A DNA stretch of 64,000 bases from Bradyrhizobium sp. (GCF_016219575.1 NZ_JACRMG010000001.1:62001-126000); one strand, 5' to 3'. Positions 26,823-36,232 are shown, numbered from the stretch's first letter. Translations and numbers: made by a program. Notes: generated from the sequence alone by a model not told the origin.

Positions 26823-27923
26823 ATGTCCAGCGACGCACTTTTCCGGCCTTTCAAGCTGAAAGGGTTGAACCTGCCGAACCGGGTGGTGATGGCGCCAATG
26901 ACGCGCTCATTCTCTCCAGGCGGAATTCCGACCGAAGAGGTCGCGCGGTACTATCGCCGCCGTGCCGAAGGAGCGGTCGGGTTAATCATATCGGAGGGGA
27001 CGGGCGTTGATCGTCCGGCATCCCTGAACGATCCGAATGTTCCTCGCTTTCATGGCGAGAAGGAGCTGGCGGGGTGGCGGCTTGTGGTTGACGAGGTACA
27101 CGCCGCGGGTGGCCTGATGGCACCGCAGCTATGGCATGTCGGCGCCGTTCGCACGCGCGCCCAGGATTGGTCTCCTCCCGGCGCCTACGACACTCCGTCC
27201 GGCCTGTCGCGACCGGAGAAGAAGTTCGGCGAGCCGATGAGCGAGGAAGACATCGCAGACGCCATTCGCGCTTTCGCCGATGCGGCGCTTGCGGCGAAGC
27301 GCCTGGGGTTCGACGCCGTCGAATTGCACGGCGCGCACGGCTATCTGATCGATCAGTTCTTCTGGGAGGGTACCAATCGCCGCGAGGATACTTACGGAGG
27401 CAAGGACCTGCCCGGCCGGGCCCGGTTTGCCGCTGATATCGTCCACGCGGTGCGCACATCGGTCGGAACGGATTTTCCGATCGTGCTCCGCATCAGCCAG
27501 TGGAAGCAGCAGGACTTTGAAGTGAAGCTTGCCGATACGCCTCGCGCACTGGAAGCCTGGCTCAAACCTCTGGTCGACGCGGGAGTCGACATTCTGCATT
27601 GCTCGCAACGGCGCTTCTGGGAGCCGGAGTTCGATGGCTCCGATTTGAATTTCGCCGGATGGGCGAAGAAAGTAACGGGAGTGCCGACCATTTCGGTCGG
27701 GTCGGTCGGCCTGACCGGCGAATTCATCGCCGCGTACGGCGGCGAGAGTTCCCGTCCGGCTTCCCTCGACGAGTTGATCCGCCGCCTCGATCGCGAGGAG
27801 TTCGATCTCATCGCCGTGGGCCGAGCGCTGCTTCAGGACCCGCAGTGGCTACTGAAGGTACGTGACGGCCGGACGGAAGAACTGATGGCGTTCGAACGGA
27901 CGGCGTTCGCGGCGCTGAGCTGA
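26823..27923 (+). CDS. NADH:flavin oxidoreductase, Old Yellow Enzyme family
   Basis: A 366-aa FMN-dependent ene-reductase. It begins LFRPFKLKGLNLPNRVVMAPMTRSF and has RVVMAPMTRSFSPGGIPT, the FMN/substrate motif ELHGAHGYLIDQFFWEGTNRR, split here as ELHGAHGYLIDQFFWEG (His-x-x-His type), and DLIAVGRALLQDPQW for the flavin phosphate. The His pair differs from the His-Asn pair in the island's other OYE at 1710. The gene follows the binding protein after 69 bp. In a CoA-ligase and crotonase setting it likely reduces an unsaturated ring or enoyl intermediate. Confidence 0.92.
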   Translation: MSSDALFRPFKLKGLNLPNRVVMAPMTRSFSPGGIPTEEVARYYRRRAEGAVGLIISEGTGVDRPASLNDPNVPRFHGEKELAGWRLVVDEVHAAGGLMAPQLWHVGAVRTRAQDWSPPGAYDTPSGLSRPEKKFGEPMSEEDIADAIRAFADAALAAKRLGFDAVELHGAHGYLIDQFFWEGTNRREDTYGGKDLPGRARFAADIVHAVRTSVGTDFPIVLRISQWKQQDFEVKLADTPRALEAWLKPLVDAGVDILHCSQRRFWEPEFDGSDLNFAGWAKKVTGVPTISVGSVGLTGEFIAAYGGESSRPASLDELIRRLDREEFDLIAVGRALLQDPQWLLKVRDGRTEELMAFERTAFAALS

Positions 27924-28087
27924 GAGACGGAAGGTCTAGAGCCGGGGCGCATCGCCACTGAATAAGAGCCATCCAAGGTTTATGTAGCCAATGCTTGGGC
28001 GACCGTTCCAAGTTGGTTGGCAAAGAATAGTCGGTTGCAGCCCCCATGTCGTTGCGCAGTCGCCTGGAAAAAATTCGGAGGTAGCAA

Positions 28088-28879
28088 ATGAGCGAGACGA
28101 AAACTCAAGTCGGTCAGATACGCACCGAGGTGCACGAGCATGTCTTCAAGATCATCATCGACAACGTGGCGAAGAAGAACTCCTTCAGTCCGCAGATGAT
28201 GGCGCAGATGTCGGATGCGATGACGCTTCTCGACCGGACGGACGATTACTGGGTTGGGGTGCTCTGTGCCGAAGGCCCGGATTTCACGGCCGGGCTTGAT
28301 ATGCCGAAGTTCTTCGGACCCAAGGCCGAGAATACCGAGATCAAGCCTGGGAACGTCGATGCGTTCGCGCTGAAAAGCCGTTGCCGCAAGCCAATTGTGA
28401 CGGCAGTGCAGGGGATCTGTTTCACAATCGGCATCGAAATGATGCTGGCTGGCGATATCGTCGTGGCGGCCGATGACGCCCGGTTCTGCCAGATGGAATC
28501 CAAGCGCGGGATCGCGCCACTCGGTGGAGCCCACTTTCGCTATCTGACCCGGGCCGGCTGGGGAGATGCGATGTATCATTTGTTCCTGTGCGACGAGTTC
28601 AATGCGGCCCGTGCGCACAAAATCGGGTTTGTTCAGGAAGTCGTCGCTCCCGGCCAGCAGGTGGGTCGTGCGATGGAAATCGCGCAACTTATCGCGAAGA
28701 ACGCGCCGATCGGCATTCAGGTGACCAAGGAAGCCGCACTGAAATACATCGAGGCCGGCGAGACAGCTGCGATCGATTACATTCCCAAGATCAAGGATCG
28801 CGTCTTCAGCAGCGAAGACATGAAGGAGGGCATCCAGTCCTTCGTGGAACGTCGCTCGGCCGTGTTTCGTGGCAAATAG
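28088..28879 (+). CDS. Enoyl-CoA hydratase/isomerase (crotonase) family protein
   Basis: A 263-aa crotonase-fold enzyme acting on an acyl-CoA. The oxyanion-hole region is FTAGLDMPKF (about residue 66), and the two acidic positions used by hydratases are kept: Glu in TIGIEMMLAGD and Glu in QMESKRGIAPLGG. The ribosome site GGAGGTAGCAA is strong. C-terminal residues 245-263 include the usual trimerisation helix (GIQSFVERRSAVFRGK). The next gene, an SDR, is 54 bp downstream. The pair could hydrate an enoyl-CoA and oxidise the resulting hydroxyacyl-CoA, as in beta-oxidation. Substrate length is unknown. Confidence 0.91.
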   Translation: MSETKTQVGQIRTEVHEHVFKIIIDNVAKKNSFSPQMMAQMSDAMTLLDRTDDYWVGVLCAEGPDFTAGLDMPKFFGPKAENTEIKPGNVDAFALKSRCRKPIVTAVQGICFTIGIEMMLAGDIVVAADDARFCQMESKRGIAPLGGAHFRYLTRAGWGDAMYHLFLCDEFNAARAHKIGFVQEVVAPGQQVGRAMEIAQLIAKNAPIGIQVTKEAALKYIEAGETAAIDYIPKIKDRVFSSEDMKEGIQSFVERRSAVFRGK

Positions 28880-28933
28880 AATGTCGGCGGAAACGCAGAG
28901 TAGAACTTCGCCCACAAGCGTGAGGATTTGACC

Positions 28934-29722
28934 ATGGGAAGCATCAAGAAGGCATTCGACCTCACCGGCAAGAATGCGCTTATTACGGGTGGCTCGCGCG
29001 GCCTTGGGCTGCAGATCGCCGAGGCGCTAGGTGAGCAGGGGGCTCGTGTCGTGATTTCCTCTCGCAAGGCGCCCGACCTGGAAAAGGCCCAGGCGCATCT
29101 TGCAGGTCTCGGCATCAAGGCGGAGTGGATCGCAGCGGATAATTCCAAGGACGAAGACGTCAAGCGACTCGCGGACGAAACGATCAAGAAGCTCGGCCGG
29201 GTGGACATTCTGGTGAACAACGCGGGCGCAACCTGGGGCGCACCGACCGAGGATCACCCGATCGAGGCGTGGGACAAGGTGATGAATCTGAACATCCGCT
29301 CGCTGTTCGTGCTCAGCCAGCAGGTTGCGAAGCACTCGATGATCCCCAACAAATATGGTCGCATTATCAACCTTGCTTCGATCGCCGGCCTGTTCGGAAG
29401 TTCAGGGGATATGCAGATGGTTGCCTATAATACGAGCAAGGGCGCGGTGGTAAATTTCACGCGGGCCCTGGCGGGTAGTTGGGGGCGCTACGGAATTACG
29501 GCCAATGCTCTGGCGCCCGGCTTTTTCCCGTCGAGGATGACGAAGGGCACGATCGAGGCTGTCGGTGTCGAAAAGCTCGCCGCCGGCGCGCCGCTGCGCC
29601 GCATCGGCGATGATGACGATCTGAAAGGCGCCGCGGTTCTCTTCGCCAGCGACGCCGGCAAGCACATCACCGGTCAGATCCTTGCCGTCGATGGCGGTCT
29701 AACTTCGGTGATATCGGGCTAG
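28934..29722 (+). CDS. SDR family oxidoreductase
   Basis: A classical SDR of 262 aa similar to gluconate 5-dehydrogenase-like and 3-hydroxyacyl dehydrogenase-like enzymes. Cofactor loop TGGSRGLGLQ near residue 18, NNAG near 95, catalytic Ser in NLASIAG near 147 and YNTSK (YxxxK) near 166 are all present. The C-terminal AVDGG motif is intact. ATG 28934 is preferred to the upstream TTG at 28928. Its last 4 bp overlap the convergent MaoC gene. Expected role: oxidation of the hydroxyacyl-CoA formed by the crotonase. Confidence 0.92.
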   Translation: MGSIKKAFDLTGKNALITGGSRGLGLQIAEALGEQGARVVISSRKAPDLEKAQAHLAGLGIKAEWIAADNSKDEDVKRLADETIKKLGRVDILVNNAGATWGAPTEDHPIEAWDKVMNLNIRSLFVLSQQVAKHSMIPNKYGRIINLASIAGLFGSSGDMQMVAYNTSKGAVVNFTRALAGSWGRYGITANALAPGFFPSRMTKGTIEAVGVEKLAAGAPLRRIGDDDDLKGAAVLFASDAGKHITGQILAVDGGLTSVISG

Positions 29723-30177
29723 GGAACCACCAGCGTCAGCGTCTCGGCAACCAGGGCCGGCGTTTCGCTGTTCTCGATCTCGAGTATCGCGTTGCCCTTG
29801 ATCAGCAAGCGTCCGTTGTCTTTCGGCTCGACGCTGGTCATCGAAAGCTGAAGGCGAACGCGGTTGCCCGATTTTACCGGTGTCAGGAACCTGACCTTGT
29901 CCAGGCCATAGTTAAAGACGGCAGATGCATCAACCGGAGCGAGCCCCAGGTCCATGCCGAGTGGTGCAATCAGCGACAGGCTCAGGAAGCCGTGGGCAAT
30001 TGTGCCGCCTGCGGCACTTTCCTTGCTCGCTCGCTCCGCGTCAACATGGATCCATTGTCTATCTCCAGTGCATGCCGCGAACTGGTCGATCATGGACTGG
30101 TCGACGGTGACCCAATGGGACCTGCCGAGATCCTGGCCTATGAAATCCCTGATCGCCGCAAGTGTGACCTTTGCCAT
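29719..30177 (-). CDS. MaoC family dehydratase
   Basis: A 152-aa single-hotdog MaoC-type (R)-specific hydratase acting on enoyl-CoA esters. The hydratase signature is FAACTGDRQWIHVDAERA (Asp and His near residues 37-42), followed by GTIAHGFLSLSLIAPL, as in MaoC/PhaJ. The ATG at 30177 fits the family N-terminus; the frame is open to 30285 but that part is unlike the family. It is convergent with the SDR (4-bp overlap) and divergent from the LysR gene at 30349, which probably controls it. Confidence 0.92.
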   Translation of the reverse strand: MAKVTLAAIRDFIGQDLGRSHWVTVDQSMIDQFAACTGDRQWIHVDAERASKESAAGGTIAHGFLSLSLIAPLGMDLGLAPVDASAVFNYGLDKVRFLTPVKSGNRVRLQLSMTSVEPKDNGRLLIKGNAILEIENSETPALVAETLTLVVP

Positions 30178-30348
30178 CGCTAGTATCCGTTGTTCTATTG
30201 AGTATTGGCATATTCCGAAGTACCGCAAGAAGACCATGACGATTATGTTGAACGGGGGGCGCAATATTGAATAACGGTCGCGCACCGATGGTCTTCGCTC
30301 GGCGTTCCCGAGGCCAACAACTCAAAGCAATGTTCGAAGGATGATGGC

Positions 30349-31290
30349 GTGACCGAGGCAAACTGGGATCTGTTTCGCTTGTTTTCCGTGGTGGCGAGAA
30401 CCGGAAGCGTCAACCGTGCCGCGCACGAGCTCGGTATGAGCCAACCGACGTTGAGCAGACGTCTGAAGGAACTGGAGCGTTACGTGGCCGCACCGCTGTT
30501 CTTTCGGGCCTCATCCGGTGTGAAGCTGACGCAGGAAGGCGAAGACCTGCAGCGCTCGGCCGGCGATATGATGCTCGCATTCGAGTCGTTTCAACGCGAT
30601 CTGCGTTCGCGGGTCGGGCAGCGATCGTCAGTGGTCAGGATATCGGCGACCGAAGGCATGACCAAGCACTGGCTGCTGCCTCGCGTTAAGGAGCTGCGGC
30701 GGCGCAATAGCCGGATCTATCTGGAAATAATCTCGACGGTGAACCAGCAGAGCGTGGCCACGAGCGATCTGGATTACGTCATCAGGATGGGAGATCCCGG
30801 CGAGAACGATCTCATTGGAAAGCGCGTTGCCGATATACCGATGGGGATATTTGCTTCCGAGCAGTACCTTGCCGGACGCTCCGCGCCACGGTCCTTGCCC
30901 GAGTTGAAGGATCACGACATCATCGGCCATACGACCGATTTTGTCTCCTTCCGCAATGTTCGGCTGAACCAGAGGCACCTATTGGAGTATTTCTCGGAGG
31001 CGGCGGGCGCTCGCAGCGTTGTTCGGGTCAATCCGGTGGCTAACCATTTTGCCGCCGCCGGTTGCGGGCTAGGGCTTGCGCTTCTTGCTGTGCCGTTCGC
31101 GCAAGCCGAGGGGCTTGTCCAGGTATTGCCGCAAGAGATTGTTACGATGAACGTTTGGCTGCTCCGCAGACGTGAGAGCGATCTTAGAAAAATGACCCGA
31201 GAGGTCCGACGGTTCCTGGAAGCAGAGTTTGCCTCCTCAAGGGAATGGCTCGCGGGCACGGTCCGGAGGCCGACCAAACGCAAGGCTTGA
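30349..31290 (+). CDS. LysR family transcriptional regulator
   Basis: A LysR-type regulator of 313 aa starting at a GTG after GAAGGATGATGG. HTH: WDLFRLFSVVARTGSVNRAAHELGMSQPTLSRRLKELERYV, split here as ARTGSVNRAAHELGMSQPTL. The effector domain (VVRISATEGMTKHWLLPRV) resembles that of the aromatic/GcvA-like groups. The C-terminus is very basic (RRPTKRKA). It is divergent from maoC with a 171-bp gap, and upstream of a second acyl-CoA ligase. It likely activates the CoA pathway around it. Confidence 0.91.
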   Translation: MTEANWDLFRLFSVVARTGSVNRAAHELGMSQPTLSRRLKELERYVAAPLFFRASSGVKLTQEGEDLQRSAGDMMLAFESFQRDLRSRVGQRSSVVRISATEGMTKHWLLPRVKELRRRNSRIYLEIISTVNQQSVATSDLDYVIRMGDPGENDLIGKRVADIPMGIFASEQYLAGRSAPRSLPELKDHDIIGHTTDFVSFRNVRLNQRHLLEYFSEAAGARSVVRVNPVANHFAAAGCGLGLALLAVPFAQAEGLVQVLPQEIVTMNVWLLRRRESDLRKMTREVRRFLEAEFASSREWLAGTVRRPTKRKA

Positions 31291-31463
31291 AGTCGCTCGC
31301 ATGGTCCCGTCGCCCGCATTTTAGCAATCGGATCGGCTGTAAAACGTGCGAGGCCGGCGGTCAGGTCATTCTGCGCTGAATAACGCTAATCCAGAATTTG
31401 TCTACCTTCCATGTGCCCTACCGGCCATCGTGTACCCCAAAACCTATAATGGGGGAGGGATTG

Positions 31464-33026
31464 ATGATCGAATCGGATGGGGCCTTGCTGTCAAAGCCGG
31501 TCCAGACGATCGCGGAAATTCCGCAACGCTACGCCGTGAGTACTCCGGACGCCGTCGCCCTGAGCTTCGAAGGGCGCGAGACAACCTACCGGACCCTCGA
31601 CGAATTATCCAATCAAGTCGCCAACGGCCTTGTGGCGACGGGTGTGCGGTCGGCGAGCCGTATTGCGATCCTCGACAAGAATTCGGACATTTTCTTTCAA
31701 ATTCTGCTCGGAGCGGCCAAGGTCGGCGCGGTTCTGGTCCCGATCAATGCAAGGCTGGCGCCTCCCGAGATTGCCTTCGCAATCAACGATGCCCAAGCCG
31801 AAGTTCTCTTCGTCGGCGAACGGTTCGTAGAAATCATCTCCGCAATCCGGGACCAATTGGATACCGTTCGCCAAATCATCGTGCTGAATTCGATATACCC
31901 CAAGTGGCGCGATGCCCAACCCCGATCGGATCCGGGCTTGCCGGTTAGCCCGGATGACGTCTGCGTGCAGCTATACACCAGCGGCACGACCGGTTATCCA
32001 AAGGGCGTTCAGCTTTCTCACGCAAATTTTCCCCTGCAGGCGGTTGACGACTGGAAGGCGTGGTCGTCCGACGACGTCATGCTGCTTGCAATGCCGTTGT
32101 TTCACATAGCGGGGGTTGGTACCGGTGTCCTCGGGCTGATGGCGGGCCTTAAGACGATCGTGCTTCGCGAGTTCGTTCCATCTCAGGCGCTCGAAACGAT
32201 ACAGCGTGATCGGGCTACGATCTCGTTTCTCGTCCCGGCGATGTTGTTGGCGATGCTCGCTGAGCGCAACGTCGAGAAAGTCGATCTCTCGTCGCTGAGG
32301 CAGATTATTTACGGGGCGTCCCCGATACCGCTCGAACTTCTCAGGAAGTCGCTCCGGGTGTTCAAGCATACGGGGTTTTTCCAGGTCTATGGCCTTACCG
32401 AAACGACCGGCGTCATCACCGTTCTGGCAGCCGCAGACCATTCTGCCGGCGAGGACGAGATCCTTAGGTCATGCGGCCGCCCTATCGAAGGCGTCGAGTT
32501 GCGGATCATCGACGCTTCGGGAAAATCCCTGCCGGCCCGACAGGTGGGTGAAGTCGTGTGCCGCTCGTCGCAAAATATGAGGGGATACTGGAATCGGGCC
32601 GACGACACCGCGAGGACCCTCAGGAACGGATGGCTGCATACAGGTGATGCCGGGTTCCTTGACGAAAATGGCTATTTGTACATCCACGATCGCTTGAAGG
32701 ACATGATCGTTTCCGGCGGAGAGAACGTCTACCCCGCCGAGATCGAAAGTGCCTTGTACGGGCACGCGGATATCGCCGACGTCGCCGTCATCGGTGTCCC
32801 TGACGACCGGTGGGGCGAGGCCGTCAAGGCCCTCATCGTATTGAAACCGGATCGCTCGGCGGACCCGGCGGCCATACTGCATTTCGCGCGAGAAAGACTG
32901 GCGGGGTTCAAGATCCCGAAGTCGATCGAGTTTGTCCACGAGCTTCCCCGTAATCCGTCCGGGAAGATCCTGAAGCGATTGCTGCGCGAGCGCTATTGGA
33001 AAGGATATGAGCGGAGGGTCAACTGA
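31464..33026 (+). CDS. AMP-dependent acyl-CoA synthetase/ligase
   Basis: A second adenylate-forming ligase, 520 aa. P-loop LYTSGTTGYPKGVQLSH near residue 172, YGLTETTG near 310, GWLHTGDAGFLDENGYLYI, hinge RLKDMIVSGGENVYPAEIE near 415 and catalytic Lys in NPSGKILKRLL near 505. The start is fixed by GGGGGAGG just before ATG 31464. It resembles long-chain and cyclic-acid CoA ligases in layout. It ends in a convergent junction with an araC gene, with a stem-loop between. With a CYP153-like P450 nearby, a fatty or terpenoid acid is a possible substrate (inference). Confidence 0.93.
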   Translation: MIESDGALLSKPVQTIAEIPQRYAVSTPDAVALSFEGRETTYRTLDELSNQVANGLVATGVRSASRIAILDKNSDIFFQILLGAAKVGAVLVPINARLAPPEIAFAINDAQAEVLFVGERFVEIISAIRDQLDTVRQIIVLNSIYPKWRDAQPRSDPGLPVSPDDVCVQLYTSGTTGYPKGVQLSHANFPLQAVDDWKAWSSDDVMLLAMPLFHIAGVGTGVLGLMAGLKTIVLREFVPSQALETIQRDRATISFLVPAMLLAMLAERNVEKVDLSSLRQIIYGASPIPLELLRKSLRVFKHTGFFQVYGLTETTGVITVLAAADHSAGEDEILRSCGRPIEGVELRIIDASGKSLPARQVGEVVCRSSQNMRGYWNRADDTARTLRNGWLHTGDAGFLDENGYLYIHDRLKDMIVSGGENVYPAEIESALYGHADIADVAVIGVPDDRWGEAVKALIVLKPDRSADPAAILHFARERLAGFKIPKSIEFVHELPRNPSGKILKRLLRERYWKGYERRVN

Positions 33027-33052
33027 AGCGGTGGTACGCTTGATTGCACAGC

Positions 33053-33069
33053 GGAACCGGCTCGGTTCT
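33053..33069. terminator. Stem-loop between convergent genes
   Basis: GAACCG and CGGTTC form a perfect 6-bp stem around a 3-base loop, followed by TCTATTATTATT. It fills the 49-bp gap between the ligase stop and the araC stop. A two-way terminator is likely, although the T tract is interrupted. Confidence 0.55.
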
Positions 33070-33075
33070 CTATTA

Positions 33076-34137
33076 TTATTTCCCTGGAGCTACGACGCGG
33101 GATATAGTCGGCGCCCCGCGTGTGGGAGCCGGGATGTCGGTTTTGCGCCACGTCGTCGCGCTGCTGCCGAACTGCCGTTGAAACCAACGGGAGAACGTCG
33201 GCAAGCCGGAGAACCCGAGCAACTGAGCCGTCTCAGTGAGCGATCTGCGCTCGGTCTTGACATGACGCTGTGCGAGCTCAATGCGTGCATCGTTGATGAT
33301 AGTGGAAACTGTCTCGCCGCGTAACGCCAGCCTGCGGTGCAACGTTCTGCGATTGAGCCCCAGATGGCTGGCAAGCCCGTCGCTCGTACACCGCCCGGAG
33401 GGGAGCAGGGTGAATACCAGCTGCCGGACCGTCGCATCGATCGTGAGATCGGGCTGAGCGATCATCGCATCCAGATATTGACGAACGTAGCGGGCCATGA
33501 CCGGGTCTGCAGTCGAAATCGGCGCATCCAGATCGGCGGCCCGCAATAGAATGCCGTCAAAGCCATTCCCGAAATGCGGACGAGTATTGAAAAAGCTGTT
33601 GTGGATGGTCCGTCCTTGTGGCGCCGGGTGCGAAAAACTGATCCCATCCGGGATCCAGGCATTGCCGGCAAGCGTATCCACCGTCCGGAACGCCGCTCCC
33701 ACGACGGCTTCGATTACTTGTCGAAGTCTCCCGCTGGTAGCCATGACGAGCTGGAAGCTGAGGCTGGCCACACCGTCGTGATCTTCCAGACGAAGGATCA
33801 CCGTTTCCGAATAGAGCCGAAAGTGCCGCTCGAACATCCTGAGGGCGTGACGGAGCGTTGGTTGCTCGCGAGCGACAAGCCCGATGGGGCCGAGATGGGC
33901 GAGGCTGCGCTTGGCCGCCATTCGCAGGCCAAAATCCTCCGCACCTGCGACAGCCGCCGAGTGCTCCAGGAGCTCTGCCGCGGGGCCGGCGGGAATTAGA
34001 GTATTGGCATCGGACAGGTTCAACCCGTGCAGACCGAACTTCTTGATCAATCGACGCGCATCGAGTCCAAGCGACTCCGCGACGTCGACATAGCCCGTCA
34101 ATATTGCGGCGCGAAAGCGATTTGCTGGAAGAGCCAA
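33076..34137 (-). CDS. AraC family transcriptional regulator
   Basis: A 353-aa AraC-type regulator. The N-terminal two thirds is the arabinose-binding-like effector domain of the group with an N-terminal YVDVAESLGLDARRLIKKFGL start. The C-terminal double HTH contains LASHLGLNRRTLHRRLALRG and LTETAQLLGFSGLPTFSRWFQRQFG, split here as TETAQLLGFSGLPTFSRWF. The first codon in frame is TTG at 34137, so the true start is uncertain. It is divergent from the ferredoxin and P450 genes. AraC-type regulators are known to control CYP153 alkane hydroxylase operons, so this is the likely regulator of the next two genes. Confidence 0.9.
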   Translation of the reverse strand: MALPANRFRAAILTGYVDVAESLGLDARRLIKKFGLHGLNLSDANTLIPAGPAAELLEHSAAVAGAEDFGLRMAAKRSLAHLGPIGLVAREQPTLRHALRMFERHFRLYSETVILRLEDHDGVASLSFQLVMATSGRLRQVIEAVVGAAFRTVDTLAGNAWIPDGISFSHPAPQGRTIHNSFFNTRPHFGNGFDGILLRAADLDAPISTADPVMARYVRQYLDAMIAQPDLTIDATVRQLVFTLLPSGRCTSDGLASHLGLNRRTLHRRLALRGETVSTIINDARIELAQRHVKTERRSLTETAQLLGFSGLPTFSRWFQRQFGSSATTWRKTDIPAPTRGAPTISRVVAPGK

Positions 34138-34290
34138 AGCCTGAGACCCCGCTGGTCTGTGCCGCAGGCGACCTTATTCTCAATGTCCCAGAAAGCAAAG
34201 TGTGTGTCCCAGATGGCAAACCAGAACATCCACCAAACAGGTATGTCTGATCAAAACGCGCAAACGCGACGAAAACCGCGGGAGGACATC

Positions 34291-34611
34291 ATGCCGACAG
34301 TCAAGTTCCTCGAATTCGATGGAAGCGAGCACAAAATTGAGGTCTCCGTCGGCACGAGCGTGATGCGGGCCGCGGTTGATAACGGTGTGCCCGGCATCGA
34401 CGGCGACTGCGACGGGCAATGTGCCTGTGCAACCTGTCACGTCTTTGTTGATTCAGCCTGGTTGCCACAGACAGGTGAGCGAACGCCGACCGAGGAAGAA
34501 CTCCTCGGCTTCGCGTCGGCCACGGAACCGAACTCCAGGCTTGCCTGCCAGATCAAGATGACAAACGCGCTTGACGGCCTAGTGGTGCGAATGCCCGCAG
34601 GTCAGCACTGA
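34291..34611 (+). CDS. 2Fe-2S ferredoxin, putidaredoxin type
   Basis: A 106-aa ferredoxin that passes electrons to a P450. The cluster ligands are Cys40, Cys46, Cys49 (GDCDGQCACATCHVFV, C-x5-C-x2-C) and Cys86 (LACQIKM), exactly the adrenodoxin/putidaredoxin pattern. An extra Cys44 sits in the loop. The start at 34291 has GGAGG at ideal distance, and the frame open from 34027 lacks one. It is followed after 31 bp by the P450 gene. No ferredoxin reductase gene is adjacent, so the reductase must come from elsewhere. Confidence 0.95.
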   Translation: MPTVKFLEFDGSEHKIEVSVGTSVMRAAVDNGVPGIDGDCDGQCACATCHVFVDSAWLPQTGERTPTEEELLGFASATEPNSRLACQIKMTNALDGLVVRMPAGQH

Positions 34612-34642
34612 CAATTGAAAAGCCGACATCAGGGAGGAAGCC

Positions 34643-35887
34643 ATGAACAACATTTCATTGGAACGCGTTCGCGATGACGCCTATGCGATTCCGCTCGACA
34701 GACTCGATGTGAGTGAAGCCAGTCGTTTTCAGAACGATACCATCTGGCCATATTTCGAGCGGCTGCGAAAGGAAGATCCCGTTCACTACTGCAATGACAG
34801 CCTGTTCGGCCCGTACTGGTCGGTGACCAAGTATCGCGACATCATGGCGGTGGATACCAATCACAAGGTGTTTTCGTCGGAAGTGAGCAACATCACCATT
34901 ATCGATCGGACGGAGGAGGAGCGCAATCCGATGTTCATCGCGATGGACCCTCCGAAACACGACGAGCAGCGCAAGACGGTCAGCCCGATCGTGGCGCCAG
35001 GCAATCTCGCCAAGCTTGAAGGCTTGATCCGCAGCCGCGTCAGCGCCATTCTTGATGGCCTGCCGCGCAACGAGACCTTCAACTGGGTTGACAAGGTTTC
35101 GATCGAGCTGACGACGCAAATGCTGGCCACGTTGTTCGATTTTCCGTTCGAGGATCGGCGGCTATTGACTTATTGGTCCGATGTGGCAACGACCATTCCG
35201 CAGGCAGGTCAGGAGATCGATAGCTGGGAGAAGCGCGCCTCGATACTGTCTGAATGCCTGGCCTATTTCACGCGGCTATGGAACGAACGCATCAGTGCAG
35301 AGCCGCGCTCCGACCTGATCTCGATGATGGCGCATTCGCCGGCGACCCGGAACATGGCACCGCGGGAGTTCCTTGGAAACCTGATCCTCCTGATCGTGGG
35401 CGGCAACGACACGACGCGCAACTCGATCAGCGGTGGTGTGTGGTTCATGAACCAGAACCCTGATCAGATGCGCAAGGTGCGCGGCAATCCTGCCCTAGTC
35501 CCGAGCGCCGTATCCGAAATTATTCGCTATCAGACGCCGCTCTCGCACATGCGCCGCAACGCCCTGGTCGATACCAACCTCGGCAACAAGGAGATCAAGG
35601 CGGGTGACAAGGTCATCATGTGGTACATCTCCGGAAACCGCGATGACGAAGTGATCGAGAATGCCGACAGCTTCATCATCGATCGCAAGAACCCGCGGCA
35701 GCACATCTCCTTCGGCTTCGGTATCCATCGCTGTGTCGGTAACCGTCTTGCCGAAATGCAGATCAGGATATTGTGGGAGGAGATGTTGTCGCGGCGCTTC
35801 GACATAAACGTCGTGGGCGAACCAGAGCGGGTATCGTCGAACTTCGTGCACGGTTATTCCGCGTTGCCTGTGCGGATTGCCGCTTAG
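34643..35887 (+). CDS. Cytochrome P450, CYP153-like alkane/fatty acid hydroxylase
   Basis: A soluble bacterial P450 of 414 aa. Oxygen-binding I-helix GGNDTTRN (about residue 252), ExxR as EIIR (about residue 293) and heme ligand FGFGIHRCVGNRLAE (Cys near residue 362) are all present. Stretches such as MDPPKHDEQRKTVSPIVAP and TTQMLATLFDFPFEDRR are those of CYP153A enzymes, which hydroxylate the terminal carbon of alkanes, fatty acids and some terpenoids. The start follows GGGAGGAAG. The ferredoxin upstream is its likely redox partner. No alkane permease or alcohol dehydrogenase is adjacent. Confidence 0.93.
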   Translation: MNNISLERVRDDAYAIPLDRLDVSEASRFQNDTIWPYFERLRKEDPVHYCNDSLFGPYWSVTKYRDIMAVDTNHKVFSSEVSNITIIDRTEEERNPMFIAMDPPKHDEQRKTVSPIVAPGNLAKLEGLIRSRVSAILDGLPRNETFNWVDKVSIELTTQMLATLFDFPFEDRRLLTYWSDVATTIPQAGQEIDSWEKRASILSECLAYFTRLWNERISAEPRSDLISMMAHSPATRNMAPREFLGNLILLIVGGNDTTRNSISGGVWFMNQNPDQMRKVRGNPALVPSAVSEIIRYQTPLSHMRRNALVDTNLGNKEIKAGDKVIMWYISGNRDDEVIENADSFIIDRKNPRQHISFGFGIHRCVGNRLAEMQIRILWEEMLSRRFDINVVGEPERVSSNFVHGYSALPVRIAA

Positions 35888-36232
35888 GCAGCTAAACGAG
35901 AATGCGGAATGCGGCCGCGCCAACGTTGAACTAACGGCGCAACAAGTCGGCTGGGGGGCCATTAAGTCAGTCCAATTACCACGGCCTTAAAACTCGTTAT
36001 GTGTCAACTATCGCTAGTCCGGACTACCGAGGGATGAACAGATATGCTCATTCGTAACCAGCGACATTGCCTTGCCACGCCGAGGCAGCAGTACTGCCCT
36101 GCAGCGGAATGACGGTTTATGCGAGCCCCATCGTTGCGTCAGGATAGCGTGAGGTAAATTCAGTGGAGGCCAGATATCAATCAACATCTAACTGATAAAG
36201 ATATTGATTAATCGGATCAGCGATCGCGGCAA
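35888..36232. other. Intergenic region at the edge of the AT-rich block
   Basis: About 345 bp between the P450 stop and the stop of the leftward acetoacetyl-CoA synthetase gene. No frame with a family motif was seen. Base composition drops from GC-rich to AT-rich across it (for example TTAATCGG near 36210), so a recombination boundary of the AT-rich block is likely here. Confidence 0.5.
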
